Origin: Impatiens glandulifera
Lineage: Eukaryota > Streptophyta > Magnoliopsida > Ericales > Balsaminaceae
Length of the DNA stretch: 64,000 bases
NCBI RefSeq assembly: GCF_907164915.1
Contig: NC_061867.1
Location: 29,943,751-30,007,750 of the forward strand
Direction: 5' to 3'
Of the stretch, positions 21,598 to 33,254 are shown piece after piece. The notes under the pieces are model-generated. The model worked only from the letters and a program-made list of their open reading frames with translations, did not search any database and was not told the DNA's origin. Position 1 is the first letter of the stretch. Every line of letters begins with the position of its first letter. Both the position numbers and the translations under genes were made by a program.

Positions 21598-22364
21598 GTG
21601 AAGCCCTTCGCGAAACGAGAAGCCCTTCGCGTAACGAGAAGCCCTTCGCGTAACGAGAAGCCCTTCGCGTAACGAGAAGCCCTTCGTGAAACGGAACCCA
21701 TATGATCTGCAAATATCATTATCGACATAAGAACAATAAGATGAACAAAAAATGAACCAATATGAACCAATATGAACCAATATTAACAAATATGAACAAA
21801 TATGAACAAATATGAACAAATATGAACCAATATGAACAGGTTTAATTGATTTAGGGTTAGGGTTTCATTAAAAATAACATAAATCGTTTGAAATGAAGAT
21901 AATAGACAATAAGAACATAAATTGATTTAGGGTTTTCAGATGGAGATATTAGAAACATGAACATAAATCGATTTGGGTTAGGGTTAGGGTTTGAAATTAA
22001 GATATGGAAATAAGAGCATAAATCTGTATTATAAACATCGATTCAAGGTTAAGGTTTCTTATCTTTGTAGATTCAAGGCATAGCCGAAGTTGCTGTCGCC
22101 GAAGTTTCGCCGCCGCCGCCGTTCCGCCGCCGCCGCCGACGAACAAGAACAGAGAGAGAAGAGAGAGAAACGAAATGAAGAAAATGAAAAAATTTTAGTA
22201 TATATATTCACACTGTTTCACTTCGCGTTTCGCGAAGTCCCTTCGCGTTACGCGAAAAGGGTAATTTCGTCTAAAAAAATAAAATGGTCACCAGATCAAA
22301 TTTATTATTGGTTGACCACGGAAGCAAATAACCCAATTTTTAGGGTCATTTCGTCCAATTTCCC
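21598..22364 (-). repeat. right terminal inverted repeat of the Mutator-like element
   Basis: Inverted copy of 19540-20303. It contains the 20-bp CGAAGGGCTTCTCGTTACG units (21598-21700), an expanded block of ATATGAACAA or ATATGAACCA units (21745-21840) and telobox clusters (TTAGGGTTAGGGTTT near 21980). The GCC-rich run (22105-22140) and the TTCGCGTTACGCGAA patch (22225-22258) follow. The arms differ by scattered substitutions and by repeat number. Confidence 0.85.
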
Positions 22365-22373
22365 TAAAATTTT
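22365..22373. repeat. 9-bp target site duplication, right
   Basis: TAAAATTTT, identical to 19531-19539. Confidence 0.75.
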
Positions 22374-22605
22374 AGGTGAGAGAAATGTTATTTGTTTTTA
22401 AAATATCTAATTTTTAGATAAATTAAAATATATATATATATTTTTCTTTTATTAAAAAAAAAAATTATTTGTGTGAAAATATAAAAAAAATTATTAAATA
22501 TAAAATTATTAATAAGATAATATATATTTTATGTAATTTGTGTGAAAAATAATACATTTATATGAGAGAGAAAATAAAATAAGAAAGAGAAATTAATAAG
22601 AGAAA

Positions 22606-22800
22606 TGATTAGGTAAGGGAATTTGGTGAGGGAATTTGGTGAGGGAATGACGTGTCATAATTTTATTCGTTGAAAAAATTAAATAATTTCTCTCTTTTCT
22701 CTCTTTCCTCCTACTTTTACATTTTCCAACCAATGAAGGTGATGCCACGTCATTCCCTCACCAAATTCCCTCACTTAATTCCCTCACTCTATCATTCCTC
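22606..22800. mobile_element. palindromic MITE, copy 1
   Basis: Inverted arms of GGGAATTTGGTGAGGGAATG (22618 on) and CATTCCCTCACCAAATTCCC (22750 on) surround a CT-rich centre (TTTCTCTCTTTTCTCTCTTTC). Length is about 195 bp and no coding sequence is present. The superfamily was not determined. Confidence 0.6.
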
Positions 22801-22830
22801 AATTAATAATTATGGTAAAAGAAATAAATT

Positions 22831-23203
22831 AGTATATATATATGATGAGAGAGAAAATAATAAATATAAATATATACATTTTAACTAACTTTTTATATAT
22901 ATATGATGAGAGAGAAAATAATAAATATAAGTATATAAAAAAAAAAATAGATAAAATACACAAATTAATTATGAGAGATAAATTATATATATATATATAC
23001 ATAATAAATATGAGGAGAAAATAAATATATATATTTTAACTAACTTTTTTAAAATTAATTTAATAAATATGGAGACTAATAATTTAAAAAAAGATTTTTC
23101 ATTATACTTAGAAAGGAAACTTAATATATAAATGAAAAGGTGATAAAATAAAAAACAAATTAATTATTAGCTATACAAAATAAAAATAAATAGATATTTA
23201 ATA
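22831..23203. other. AT-rich repeat region between MITE copies
   Basis: GATGAGAGAGAAAATAATAA followed by an ATAAATAT run occurs twice (22842 and 22903), and TA runs are present. No gene is seen. Confidence 0.45.
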
Positions 23204-23265
23204 TTAAATATAAAATTATTAATAAGGTAATATATATTTTATGTAATTTGTGTGAAAAGTAAGAG

Positions 23266-23462
23266 AAATGATTAGGTGAGGGAATTTGGTGAGGGAATTT
23301 GGTGAGGGAATGATGTGGCATAATCTTATTCGCTGAAAAAATTAAATAATTTCTCTCTTTTCTCTCTTTCCTCCTACTTTTACATTTTTCAACCAATGAA
23401 GGTAATGCCACGTCATTCCCTCACCAAATTCTCTCACTAAATTCCCTCACTCTATCACTCCT
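23266..23462. mobile_element. palindromic MITE, copy 2
   Basis: Nearly the same sequence and orientation as 22606-22800. The preceding 55 bases (23204-23260) also match 22491-22549, so the pair arose by segmental duplication with an offset near 660-710 rather than by two insertions. Confidence 0.6.
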
Positions 23463-24082
23463 CGAAAAGTAATATATTTTATATGAGAGAGAAAATAAAA
23501 ATAAAATAAGAAAGAGAAATTAATAATTATGGTAAGAGAAATAAATTAATATATATATTAACGGAAGAATGATAAATTAGTAATTATGAAATAAGAGTTA
23601 AATTAGTAATTATTATAAGAGAGAATTTGAGAATTATTATTAGTAGGTATATACTTGCAGAATAATATAGGAAAAATATAAATATTTTTTTTATAAAATA
23701 TTTAATTTAATAAAAGAGAATATATTTATATGAAGAGAAAATATATAATATAAATATATAATTAATTATTAATAATTGTTTGATAATATAAGTAAATTTT
23801 ATGAAAATAAATAAATAGGTAAAAGAATCAAATTTCTGAAAAAAAATATAATAATTATTAATTTATCTCTCATATTGTAATTACTAATTTCTTTTTTTAT
23901 CAAATATTTTTCATAAAAAAAGTAAAAAAAAAATTAATTATTAAAAATACAAACTTAATATTAAGTGTGTCTCTCCTACATTTATATATATTATTTTTTT
24001 CTTCCTAACTAATATTTATATATATATATATATATATAAATTTGGTAACCCTAATAATTAATTTATATTTTATTTTCTATTT

Positions 24083-24149
<67 letters not shown>

Positions 24150-25688
24150 TTTATCATTAATTTTATAATAATACAAAAAAAATTATATTATTTTATAAAT
24201 AAAATTTTAAAAACCAATATTGAACATTAACCCAGTTTATAAGAATTTCTCTCTTCTATCATAATTACTTATATATAATTACTAATCTATTCCTCTTAAA
24301 TTTGTTCTTCTATAATTATTAGTTTAACTTTCCTAATTAAATTTTATTTTATTTTATTAATTTTTCTTTCTTAATTATATTTTTTATTATTATATGTCTT
24401 ATATATATTATTTTTATTCATTAATTTTATATAAACTTATATTTAATATTAAATATTTATTTATTTTTTTTATATAAATATGTATGATATAATAATAATA
24501 ATAATAATAATATATAATAATAATAATATATATAATGACGTTTAATAGGATTATTAAACTTACACTAAAATTACAAATTTCTCCATCTTAAATATTAAAT
24601 ATTCATTACTCTTTCATATTAATAATATATATTTCCTAAGTAATTTTCTTTTTTATTTTCCTTCTCATTCTATATATATATATATATTTTATAACTCTAA
24701 TAATTAATTAATTTTTTATTTTTTTCCCTCATTTTTATATATTTATATATATTTATATATATATATATATATTTATATATATTTATATATATATATATAT
24801 ATTTATTATCTTTCTCATTCTCTATATATATTTCATATATTTTTACACATAATTTTTATATTTTTTAATAAAATAAAAAATTATAAATATTTTAATTTAT
24901 TTAAAAAATTAATATTAAACTGTTCTCTCCCTTAAAATCTTCTCTTAAAATCTATATATTACGTGGTGTAAAGAGGGAGTGAAATCTCCTTCGAAATCAA
25001 TCAGCTCCAGCGAAATTGGCAATGATCATATGTTAGATTTAACACAAAAGGCCAATGAGACCATCATCTAGTTAGCATTGCATCCCTTTAACCGTAAAGA
25101 TAAATAGTTTAGGGTTCGTAAGATATATGCTGTTTATTTTTTTAAAAAAGATTACCACAGGTCTAGGAGAGAGTGAAATTGTCTTTAAAATTCATCTCTG
25201 TAGGTCGAAGATCGCTCATGTAGTGCATGATAGTGCGTCCAAAATCCTAAGTAAAAAAATGAATAAGTGAGAAACGGAAAAAGTAAAAAAAGTAAATGTG
25301 AGAGAAAGAAAAGTTCACAAATATATATATTATTTTTTTCTTATTTATGTATAATTCTTATTAATTTATCATTTATTAAATTTAACGTTTTTCTCTTATT
25401 TATTTCTAATCTTTCATTTATTAAATTGAACGTTTCTATATTAAGATAAAATAATAAAAATAATAATTAGGAAAGAGAAATTAGTAAAATAAAATAAAAA
25501 TGAATTAGTAAAAATAAATTAATAATTATGATAATTATGATAAAAGAGAAACAGTTATAAAATGTTAAAAAAATATAATAAGCCTATGTGAGATGTGGTG
25601 AGACCGTGGATGTTACCCTATATTTATTTTCGTCATAATATATTATATATACAAAAAAGAGATAAAATACACAAATTAATTATGAGAG

Positions 25689-25743
<55 letters not shown>

Positions 25744-27244
25744 AATATGAGGAGAAAATAAATATATATATTTTAACTATTTTTTAAAAAATTAATTTAA
25801 TAAATATGAAGACTAATAATTAAAAAAAAAGACTTTTTATTACTTAGGAAGGAAACTTAATATATAAATAAAAATTTAATAAAATAAAAAATAAATTAAT
25901 TATTAGATATACAAAATTAATTAATTATATATATATATAATGAAAGAGAAAATAAAAACAGAAATTAATTAGAAAATATATTATAGATAAATTAGTAGTT
26001 ATGGAAATATAATTATGATAGGAGAGAAACTCATATAAAATGAGGAAACTAATAATTATATTAAGGAAGAAAAATATATATATTATGAAATAAATGTATA
26101 TATATATTAAGAGAGAGAAAATAATTAATATAATTAAATTAGGAAAAAAAAATGACTTGATTTGTGGATGATTGTGGAGGGAGCGTCCAACATTTTAAAT
26201 TAAGCGTCATTATTATATATAGATGACGGGAAATGTTCTTTTAAACATTTGTCAAAGCTCTTCTAGTTGTCTTCTCATCACTCATAGAAATCTTCTTGGG
26301 GGTGAAAATTCCTCTTCAAAAAGACCACCAAAATTTAGAGCATTTTGAATCAAAGAAGAATCCTTTCATTCAGTGGTTGAAAAAGAATGTCAAACACACA
26401 CTATTGGAACCCAACCTAAAATCCTTATACGAAAAAAATCATCGCCTATCCCGTTAATAAAAAAAGTTAGAATAAATACCCAATTGAACCTCAAATTAAA
26501 ACTCCAAAAGAAATAAATAAAATTCCTCAAACTTAGAAACTCCATAAAATGGGAAGACTCAATCAAGCAGGATGAATTTAAGAGCTTCATCTACAAATTA
26601 AAGCAAATTGTTGCCCTCAAATGGTGACAAAAATTACAAAAAAAAAAAAACTAATTAATCAGGTTCTTGATGTGTTTCTAACTTCTTTTATATAATGAAA
26701 AATAATGACGGATACGAATTAAGAATGACAACGAGCGAGTACCTTACCATTGAGTATTGAATTATCGACCCCGATTCGACTTAACGTGTTTCTCTCTTTA
26801 TTTAATTTTTCTCAATTCGTCGCGTTTCTCTCTTTATTTAATCTTTCTCAATTCGTCGCGTATCAATTAGAGTGTGAAACATAACTTTAAAACTAACAAT
26901 GTTGAAATTTTAAAAATCACAAATAAAAATATTATTTGCCCTGTAAATTTTGAGAAATATAATAACTTGTTATTAGAATGAAAGAAAAAATTAAATAACT
27001 AAATGTTGAAGAAAGATGTTATAGAGTAAGATTGAAGATAAAAATTGAAGAGATAAATAATGTTATATTATTAAAAAAAAAATATATTTATTTGTTAAAG
27101 GTAACTAAAGGGAGAGAATTATTTGTTTGTTATTAAAAAAATATATTATAATGAAGTGTGACTAAAGTAAAATAAATTATATAGATTTATTTTATTGACG
27201 CAACATGTGAAAAAGTCACACTAAGCTTGTGAAACAATAAATAA

Positions 27245-27279
<35 letters not shown>

Positions 27280-27392
27280 GATATTGGGTTTTAGGTTTGA
27301 GTTTACATTTTCTATTTTGAAACTAAACATCATCAGGTAACCTTATTCCCTCCACATCCCCGACCTACCTAATTTAAAATTTATGAACTCGA
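23463..27392. other. AT-rich intergenic DNA with microsatellites
   Basis: No gene is supported in nearly 4 kb. It holds a TA microsatellite at 24087-24144, another at 25694-25740, a shorter one at 27250-27276 and TAATAATAA runs at 24490-24525. Stretches around 25660-25860 repeat those at 22950-23110 (TACACAAATTAATTATGAGA). A 40-bp direct duplication (CTCTCTTTATTTAAT then TTCTCAATTCGTCGCG) lies at 26790-26865. Confidence 0.6.
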
Positions 27393-28575
27393 CTATCAAG
27401 CATTAAAATTACACAATAATTTATAATATTAAAATAATTATTTTAATTTATTTTTAAATAAATAAAATCGTAATAACTAACCCCATGATTAAAAATCAAA
27501 TTAAAATAATTAGTTAGGATTAATTATTGTAATAACTAATCTAATTAATTAAGGGTAATTTTCTAAACAACGCAATAAAATAATTTGAAATAAATGTTAT
27601 ACTCATTTAATTTTAAAATTTTTTTAAAAAAAAATCAAGGAGACAAAAATAAATAATTTTTAATGGAATGTGGTACCCATTTCATCTCCAAAAATAATTT
27701 CTTTAACCCTAAAATATAAAACAAAATAATAAAATTAATTGGTAAAATGTTTTCTATATTTATTTTAATATTTTGAGTATTTAAAAAGATCAAAATTAAA
27801 GTCAAAATGCTGAAAAAATTAAATTTCAAACAAACCCTTAAGGCTTTAAATTAAAAATTAAATCAGTAATCGGGTGTAGCCAAAATCCTAAAGGAAATCT
27901 ACAACCGAAATTGGATCCATCGGATGAGCGGTGAATTTTCCATCCAACGCCCAGAAAGCACCCGCGTAGCTCGTTTTATCTAGAAACGCTCGGGCCTGAG
28001 AAGCACTGGATCAGCTAATGCCCCGTTAGCTGAATCGCTAACGGAATGCCCAAACGCCAACGACGCTTGAAGGATCGTTGAAAGAACACCGAAATGGGCA
28101 CAAAATGAGGCAGCGAATTGGTTAACGCTCGTTAGCCAAAACACTAACAGAATGCCCAGAAAAAACGAGACTTAGACGAATTGCCAATGGAATGCTCAAA
28201 CGCACTCAAAACGATGTCGTTATGATCGCCACCTTCGTCTCCAACGCAACGTCAAAGGGAGAAAGACGAAGATCCGTCTTCGATTTCTCATCTTTAGAAA
28301 CCCCCTGTCTTCGATTTAAAGCCTGGAATGATCACCCTACGATGGTGATAATTTCTCCCTATCAAAATAGGGATGATTTATTTCTCTACACCGGCGACTT
28401 AAACAAAGAACAACCAAAAGCAATTAATGGATTTTGGCCAATTCAGGTCACTAGATGCCTCCATCGACACAGGGCAGCTATAAATAGACCCCATGATAAG
28501 TTCTCACACCAAAGAATCCAATCTCCACTCTCAAATCGTATGACCAATCAAAGAGTTTGCGAGGACGTCCGGTGA
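27393..28575 (+). mobile_element. Ty3/gypsy LTR fragment (LTR C)
   Basis: Homologous in order to the 5' half of the LTR starting at 41256 (+) and of the LTR ending at 53165 (-). Shared blocks include ATATTAAAATAAT-ATTTT near the start, AATCGGGT-TAG-C-AAAT with CTACAACCGAAA (27865-27915) and ATGAGCG with ATCCAACGCC (27925-27950). CTATAAATAG at 28478-28487 is at the same place as CTATAAATAC at 42211. The 3' half is missing: copia sequence begins at about 28580. The open frame at 28192-28575 lies in LTR sequence and is not a gene. Confidence 0.7.
28478..28487 (+). promoter_or_regulatory. TATA box of gypsy LTR C
   Basis: CTATAAATAG, conserved in position in all three gypsy LTR copies of the window. 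Confidence 0.5.
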
Positions 28576-28579
28576 AGTT

Positions 28580-29091
28580 TCAATGATGAGAAACCAGATG
28601 ACCAGGATGCAATCAACTTTAATCTCGACCGCTTTTGATTTGCACAATGAGACGAAGTCTTCAATGGGTATTTTCTCCCATCAGTTGCTCGAGATATCTA
28701 AAGACCTTAAGACAACAGAAGCTGAGTGAATCGAAGATGCTGACGTAGTCGCTCTAGGCTTCCAAGTAGAAGAAGATGAGGTTACTAAAGCTGCCAAAGT
28801 TGATACCATTGCTATTGATAATGTTAAAAAGAGGGAAGGAAGCAATCGAGGGGGAACTTCTGTTTGGGGAACTCTTTCCAGAAGGAAGCCTGACCAAGAA
28901 GGACGAAAAGGTAGCCAAGGTGAAGACCGTGGAGGAGGTCATCAAGGCTGGAAAAATATCTCTATCGACAATTAAAAAGGGGGAGTCTCAAACCTTGTAT
29001 ATCTTGTATTTTTCATATTTATACAAAGTTCTTATTTACTTTTTATTGCCTAATTTTAACTTAGTTTTAACATTATCAAAAAAGGGGAAAT
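28580..29091 (+). pseudogene. copia extra ORF, 3' end (copy 6), with polypurine tract
   Basis: Reads a heptad-like stretch (MRNQMTRMQSTLISTAFDLH and HQLLEISKDLKTTEAE), then a Gly/Arg/Ser-rich tail in pieces (EGSNRGGTSV, EDRGGGHQGW), broken by stops and shifts. A coiled coil followed by an RGG-like tail is how I remember the C-terminal end of the extra-ORF family. It is followed by a polypurine tract (AAAAAAGGGGAAA, 29078-29090) and an LTR start, so this is the 3' end of a copia element and places the extra ORF as the last gene before the LTR. Confidence 0.6.
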
Positions 29092-29908
29092 TGTTGGATT
29101 AAATGAAATAAAGAAAAAAGAAAATTAATTATTAGAGAAATAATTAATTAAAGAAAAATGCTTTAATTGATTTAAATGAACTTAGGTGAATATTTATAAA
29201 TCAATACGACATAGTTTGAATGATGTGTTCATAACAAAACTAAGTTGTGTAAATTGTCTTTGCATAGGTACGTCTCAAGAAGCGCGAGAAGACGTCTTGC
29301 TTCATTAGACGTGTTAGTCTAAAGAAGCGCGAGAAGATGTCTTGCTTCATTAGACGTGTTAGTCTAAAGAAGCGAGAGAAGACATCTTGCTTCAACGGAT
29401 GTGTTAGTCTGAAGAAGCACGAGAAGACATCTTGTTTCAATAGACGTGTTAGTCTGAAGAAGCGCGAGAAGACGTCTTACTTCAACATACGTGTTAGTTT
29501 GAAAAAGCGCGAGAAGACGTCTTGCTTCAACAGACGTGTTAGTCTGAAAAAGCGTGAGAAGACGTCTTGCTTCAACAAACGTGTTAGTATGAAGTGTGAG
29601 AAGACGTCTTGCTTCAATAGACGTGTTATTCTGAAGAAGCGCGATATGAAGTCTTGCTTCAAAAAACGTGTTAGTCTGAAGAAGCGCAAGAAGACGTCTT
29701 GCTTCAACAGACGCTCTGGTCAGAAGAAGTGTGCAAGAAAACGTCTCACTTCATCAGACGCTCTAGTCTGAAGAAATGCGCTAGCAGACGTCTCACTTCA
29801 TCAAACGCCCTAGTCTGAAGAAGTGTGTGAGCAGACACCTTGCTTCAGCTGCCGTCTGAAGAAGCGTCTATCTTTCTGCTCAGCTTATCAGCATAGCGAA
29901 CAACAGTG
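29092..29908 (+). mobile_element. start of a copia 3' LTR containing a 45-bp repeat array
   Basis: Begins TGTTGGATTAAATG immediately after the polypurine tract, the standard position and wording for a SIRE-like LTR. The 170-base AT-rich start is followed by the 45-bp array (29270-29870). No matching CA end could be identified, so the 3' limit is uncertain. Confidence 0.55.
29270..29870. repeat. 45-bp minisatellite, about 13 copies
   Basis: The unit is GAAGACGTCTTGCTTC, a short variable stretch, then GACGTGTTAGTCTGAAGAAG and CGCGA. The period is 45, so every unit is 15 codons. The plus strand therefore reads a 15-residue repeat (CFNRRVSLKKREKTS) without stops from 29337 to 29771, and the minus strand is open as well in two blocks. 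Each unit holds the palindrome AAGACGTCTT. The last three units (29710-29870) diverge. Openness on both strands follows from the period and is not evidence for a protein. Confidence 0.85.
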
Positions 29909-30350
29909 TTAGTTATCAAACGTCTTCCATGTCAGCTTTATACATTTAACTTCCACGTAATCGATTATTCTTCTAGCCCGTGTTGTACCTTCCCGTACAC
30001 CACGTTCTACCGAATATTCTGTAATACAATCTGGTACACCACGTTTTAGAATCTTCTTTTCGACTTTAGAATTCTCTATTTCACCTTTGAAATTCTGGGT
30101 ATTTTCATCTTGAGTTTCCTCAACAACAACTTGAGGTTCATCTTTCATTTTATGCTTAATCCTTTGCATTACAGAAAAAAAAATTCCTCTTCACCTTGAT
30201 TCCCTTTACTTTCTTTTGCTGTTTTCCATTTTCTCAGATTTTTTCTTGCTTTCTTCTACAAATGTTTGATCTTTGAGTTTAGCCTCCTCTGTTTCCTTCT
30301 TTTTCTTTTCTGTTTCCTGATTTTTTTACTTTTCTTCTTTAGCTTTATCA
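29909..30350 (-). pseudogene. unidentified Lys/Glu-rich coding-like stretch
   Basis: One minus-strand frame runs from about 30350 to 29909 with three stops. It reads ETEKKKKETEEAKLKDQTF and EESKKKSEKMENSKRK, then HKMKDEPQVVVEETQDENTQ, KKILKRGVPDCI and GTTRARRIIDY. The strongly charged composition suggests a coiled-coil or nuclear protein remnant, perhaps a retroelement gag. I do not recognise it. Two GTGGTGTAC words 39 bases apart hint at an internal duplication. Confidence 0.35.
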
Positions 30351-30379
30351 CATTTATTGTGCAGAAAAGTGTTACAAAA

Positions 30380-30706
30380 AGCATACATTTTTGTTGAAAT
30401 TGATTTTTTTTTTACCTTTTGGATTTGTTTTTTAAATCTGTTAAAATATACCAAATATTTAAAATAAATAGAACATTTTTTTTGTCAATTTTTTATTTTT
30501 GATTTTTGATTTTTTTAAATTAAATAAATAATTTATTTTGGATAAAATGGAAATAACATTTATCTTAAATTATTTATTCTAATTAGATTATAGCATTGGG
30601 TTAATTATTTAATTTTAATTATTTAAAAAAAATTAAAATAATTATTTTTAAATTTATAAACTGGGGGGTATATTTTTAATACTTATAATATTGTTTTTAA
30701 ACAATT

Positions 30707-30805
<99 letters not shown>

Positions 30806-30841
30806 TAATTTTAAATTAAATGCACCAAAATTTTGTTTTTC

Positions 30842-30919
<78 letters not shown>

Positions 30920-31331
30920 TATTTTTCTCTTATTATTTTTATTTATATATAAAAACAATATTATATATAATATTTTAATTTTTTTATGTTTATTTTTTTA
31001 ATTTTCTTTTTCATCTTTTATGATAATTTAATTAATTATTTCTTAATATTTGTCTTTATATATAAAAACATATATAATTCAATTAGTAAAAACTTACCTA
31101 CAATATATTTAAAATATATTTAAAATATTTTTTAGTATAAAATAAAAATAATAATATGAAATGATATAACATTTATTTAGTTATATACATTATGTTTAAA
31201 TATATACTGAATTTAATAAACTAAAAATTATTTTCTCACTAAATAAAAATATTTTATTATTTGTTAAGTTTAATTTATTTTTAATTTTTGACATTTTTTA
31301 AATATTTTAATTTGAATTTATAATATTCTTT

Positions 31332-31378
<47 letters not shown>

Positions 31379-31589
31379 CACAAAATATTATAATTCTATA
31401 AAAAATAAATTTTAATGTTAATAATGTAGTACAAATTTGAGAGTTTGTGAAGTGTGAATTAAATAGAAAATATTTAGTTTGGATAGGTTGTTTCAAATTT
31501 GCGAGATGAGAAAAATTATTTCAACTAAAAGAAACAAAACAAGTTAATGCATTTTATTGCCTCTAATATTAATATTTTACAAGAATTCA

Positions 31590-31665
<76 letters not shown>

Positions 31666-32644
31666 CCAACAAAAATATATTTAACATTATATATTGACAT
31701 ATATTTTATTTTAATTTATAATATTCTTTTATATATATATATATATATATATTACACCAAATATTATCATATTATTATAATTAAATAAAAATAATCATTT
31801 AATGTTATTGTTTGATACAAAAATAATAATTATATTTTTTAAAATATTATTAAATAAATAACTGAAAGAAAATAAATAAAAAATATTTTATAAAAATAAA
31901 TTATCAATAATAAAAGAAAATTTAATATATATATATATATATATATATGAATTGTAAATACTTTCTAATATTTGTATAATTATATGTTATAATAATCAGT
32001 ATTATAAAATTAATTATATTTAATTTTCTACTTTTAATAAATATAAATTCTTATTATGAATCAAAATCAACATAAATATAAAAAAATATTAAATGAATTG
32101 GTTAAGTAATTTTTTAATATATTTATTTTTTAAATATGTATATCAAAAATAATATTAGTCACGAGTAAAATTTTATATAATTTGATTGAAAATTTGATTA
32201 AAACACAATGTTTAAATTATTTTTTTTAGTTTAGTTATTTTAAATGTTTGATAAATTTAAAATTTTTGTTAACTTTAAATTCTGACAAATTTTAACATTA
32301 ATTTATTCAAAATTATATAAATAATTTTGATAATTTAAATAATATTATTTTTATCTAAAATATGTATAAATAAATAATATTTTATTTATATATTTACTTG
32401 TACAAGATTAATGCTAGTTGAAATTAAAATTTCAGTGAAATTCAATTTAGTATAATTTTATAATTCTTAATTCTACTCTTATTAATTTCAATTTTTTTTT
32501 ATATTTTTTCAAATAAAATAATTGTTTATTTTATTCATTTAAAACATGATTACAGTTTTCAATCGATGTATTTTTTTTTTTGAATTTAGTATTTCAAATT
32601 ATCGAACCGATGTCTTTTTTTATTTTACTAATTAACATTTTGAA

Positions 32645-32679
<35 letters not shown>

Positions 32680-32990
32680 GTATTTTAATTTAAGAAGTTA
32701 AATTGTTGAACCGATATTTAGTTTTTTATTTAAAAAGTTAAAATGTCAAACCAATTTTTTTTATATATGAAGTTAAAATGTTAAACATATATTATTTTAA
32801 TGAAAATTGAAACATAAGAAAATCTCTTGACCTTGAGTTACCCTAATTAGTTTTTCAAAAGGAGAAAAATGAAAAAGTATATGAAAATTGAGTCGAAAGA
32901 TAAATTTTATTACTTTTTCTGCCAATCAAATTGCGGCATATCATTCTTTCACTTATTTCCTATAAATAAATGAAATAGTTATTTTAAAAT
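30380..32990. other. AT-rich DNA with long TA microsatellites
   Basis: No gene is supported. It contains TA microsatellites at 30709-30784 (followed by TAA units to 30803), 30847-30917, 31337-31376, 31596-31664, 31733-31752, 31928-31949 and 32650-32673. Open frames rich in Ile/Tyr here are artefacts of the TA runs. Confidence 0.75.
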
Positions 32991-33254
32991 TAAAAATTTG
33001 TGTGTAGATTTTTAGTGCTAACAGAGTGTTACTCTCGAATCAAGTTTAAATACAACAAATTTGGTTTTGAAAATGCTGATTCGAGAATGCCATTTTACAC
33101 TTGTCAATTTTATAATGAGGGAGTTAAAAAGATAGAAGCGATAGCGTGCTGTAGTTTGAGTGATATTATGATACTATGTGTATAGTAGTTGTCGAGGTAC
33201 TTCCAAGCGTTGCTTTAGTGATATTTCTTTAATGGTTATCCTAACAAGGATAAC
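32991..33254. other. unassigned region
   Basis: The open frame at 33000-33185 has slightly better base composition than its flanks but no recognisable domain. It may be gypsy leader sequence, since the gypsy repeat array begins at 33255. Confidence 0.3.

Larger units (their letters stand above)
19540..22364. mobile_element. Mutator-like (Pack-MULE type) element with U1-70K capture
   Basis: About 2.8 kb bounded by GGGGGAAATTGGACG at the left and its inverted counterpart ending TCGTCCAATTTCCC at the right. Terminal inverted repeats extend about 765 bases on each side (19540-20303 and 21598-22364). A 9-bp duplication (TAAAATTTT) flanks it, the size made by Mutator-superfamily transposases. No transposase is inside. 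The 1.3-kb interior carries host gene sequence (U1-70K exons with introns) and at least one further fragment. The long terminal repeats, 9-bp duplication and captured genomic exons together make Pack-MULE the best reading. A foldback rearrangement of another superfamily is a less likely alternative. Confidence 0.82.

Noticed and set aside
24042..24230. Ile/Tyr-repeat frame
   Set aside because: Translation of a TA microsatellite.
28192..28575. 127-codon plus-strand frame
   Set aside because: The region aligns in order with two other gypsy LTR copies at DNA level, TATA box included, and the frame is not kept in them.
29270..29870. Regular repeats resembling a CRISPR array
   Set aside because: The units are contiguous with no unique spacers, the genome is a plant nucleus, and the array lies in a copia LTR.
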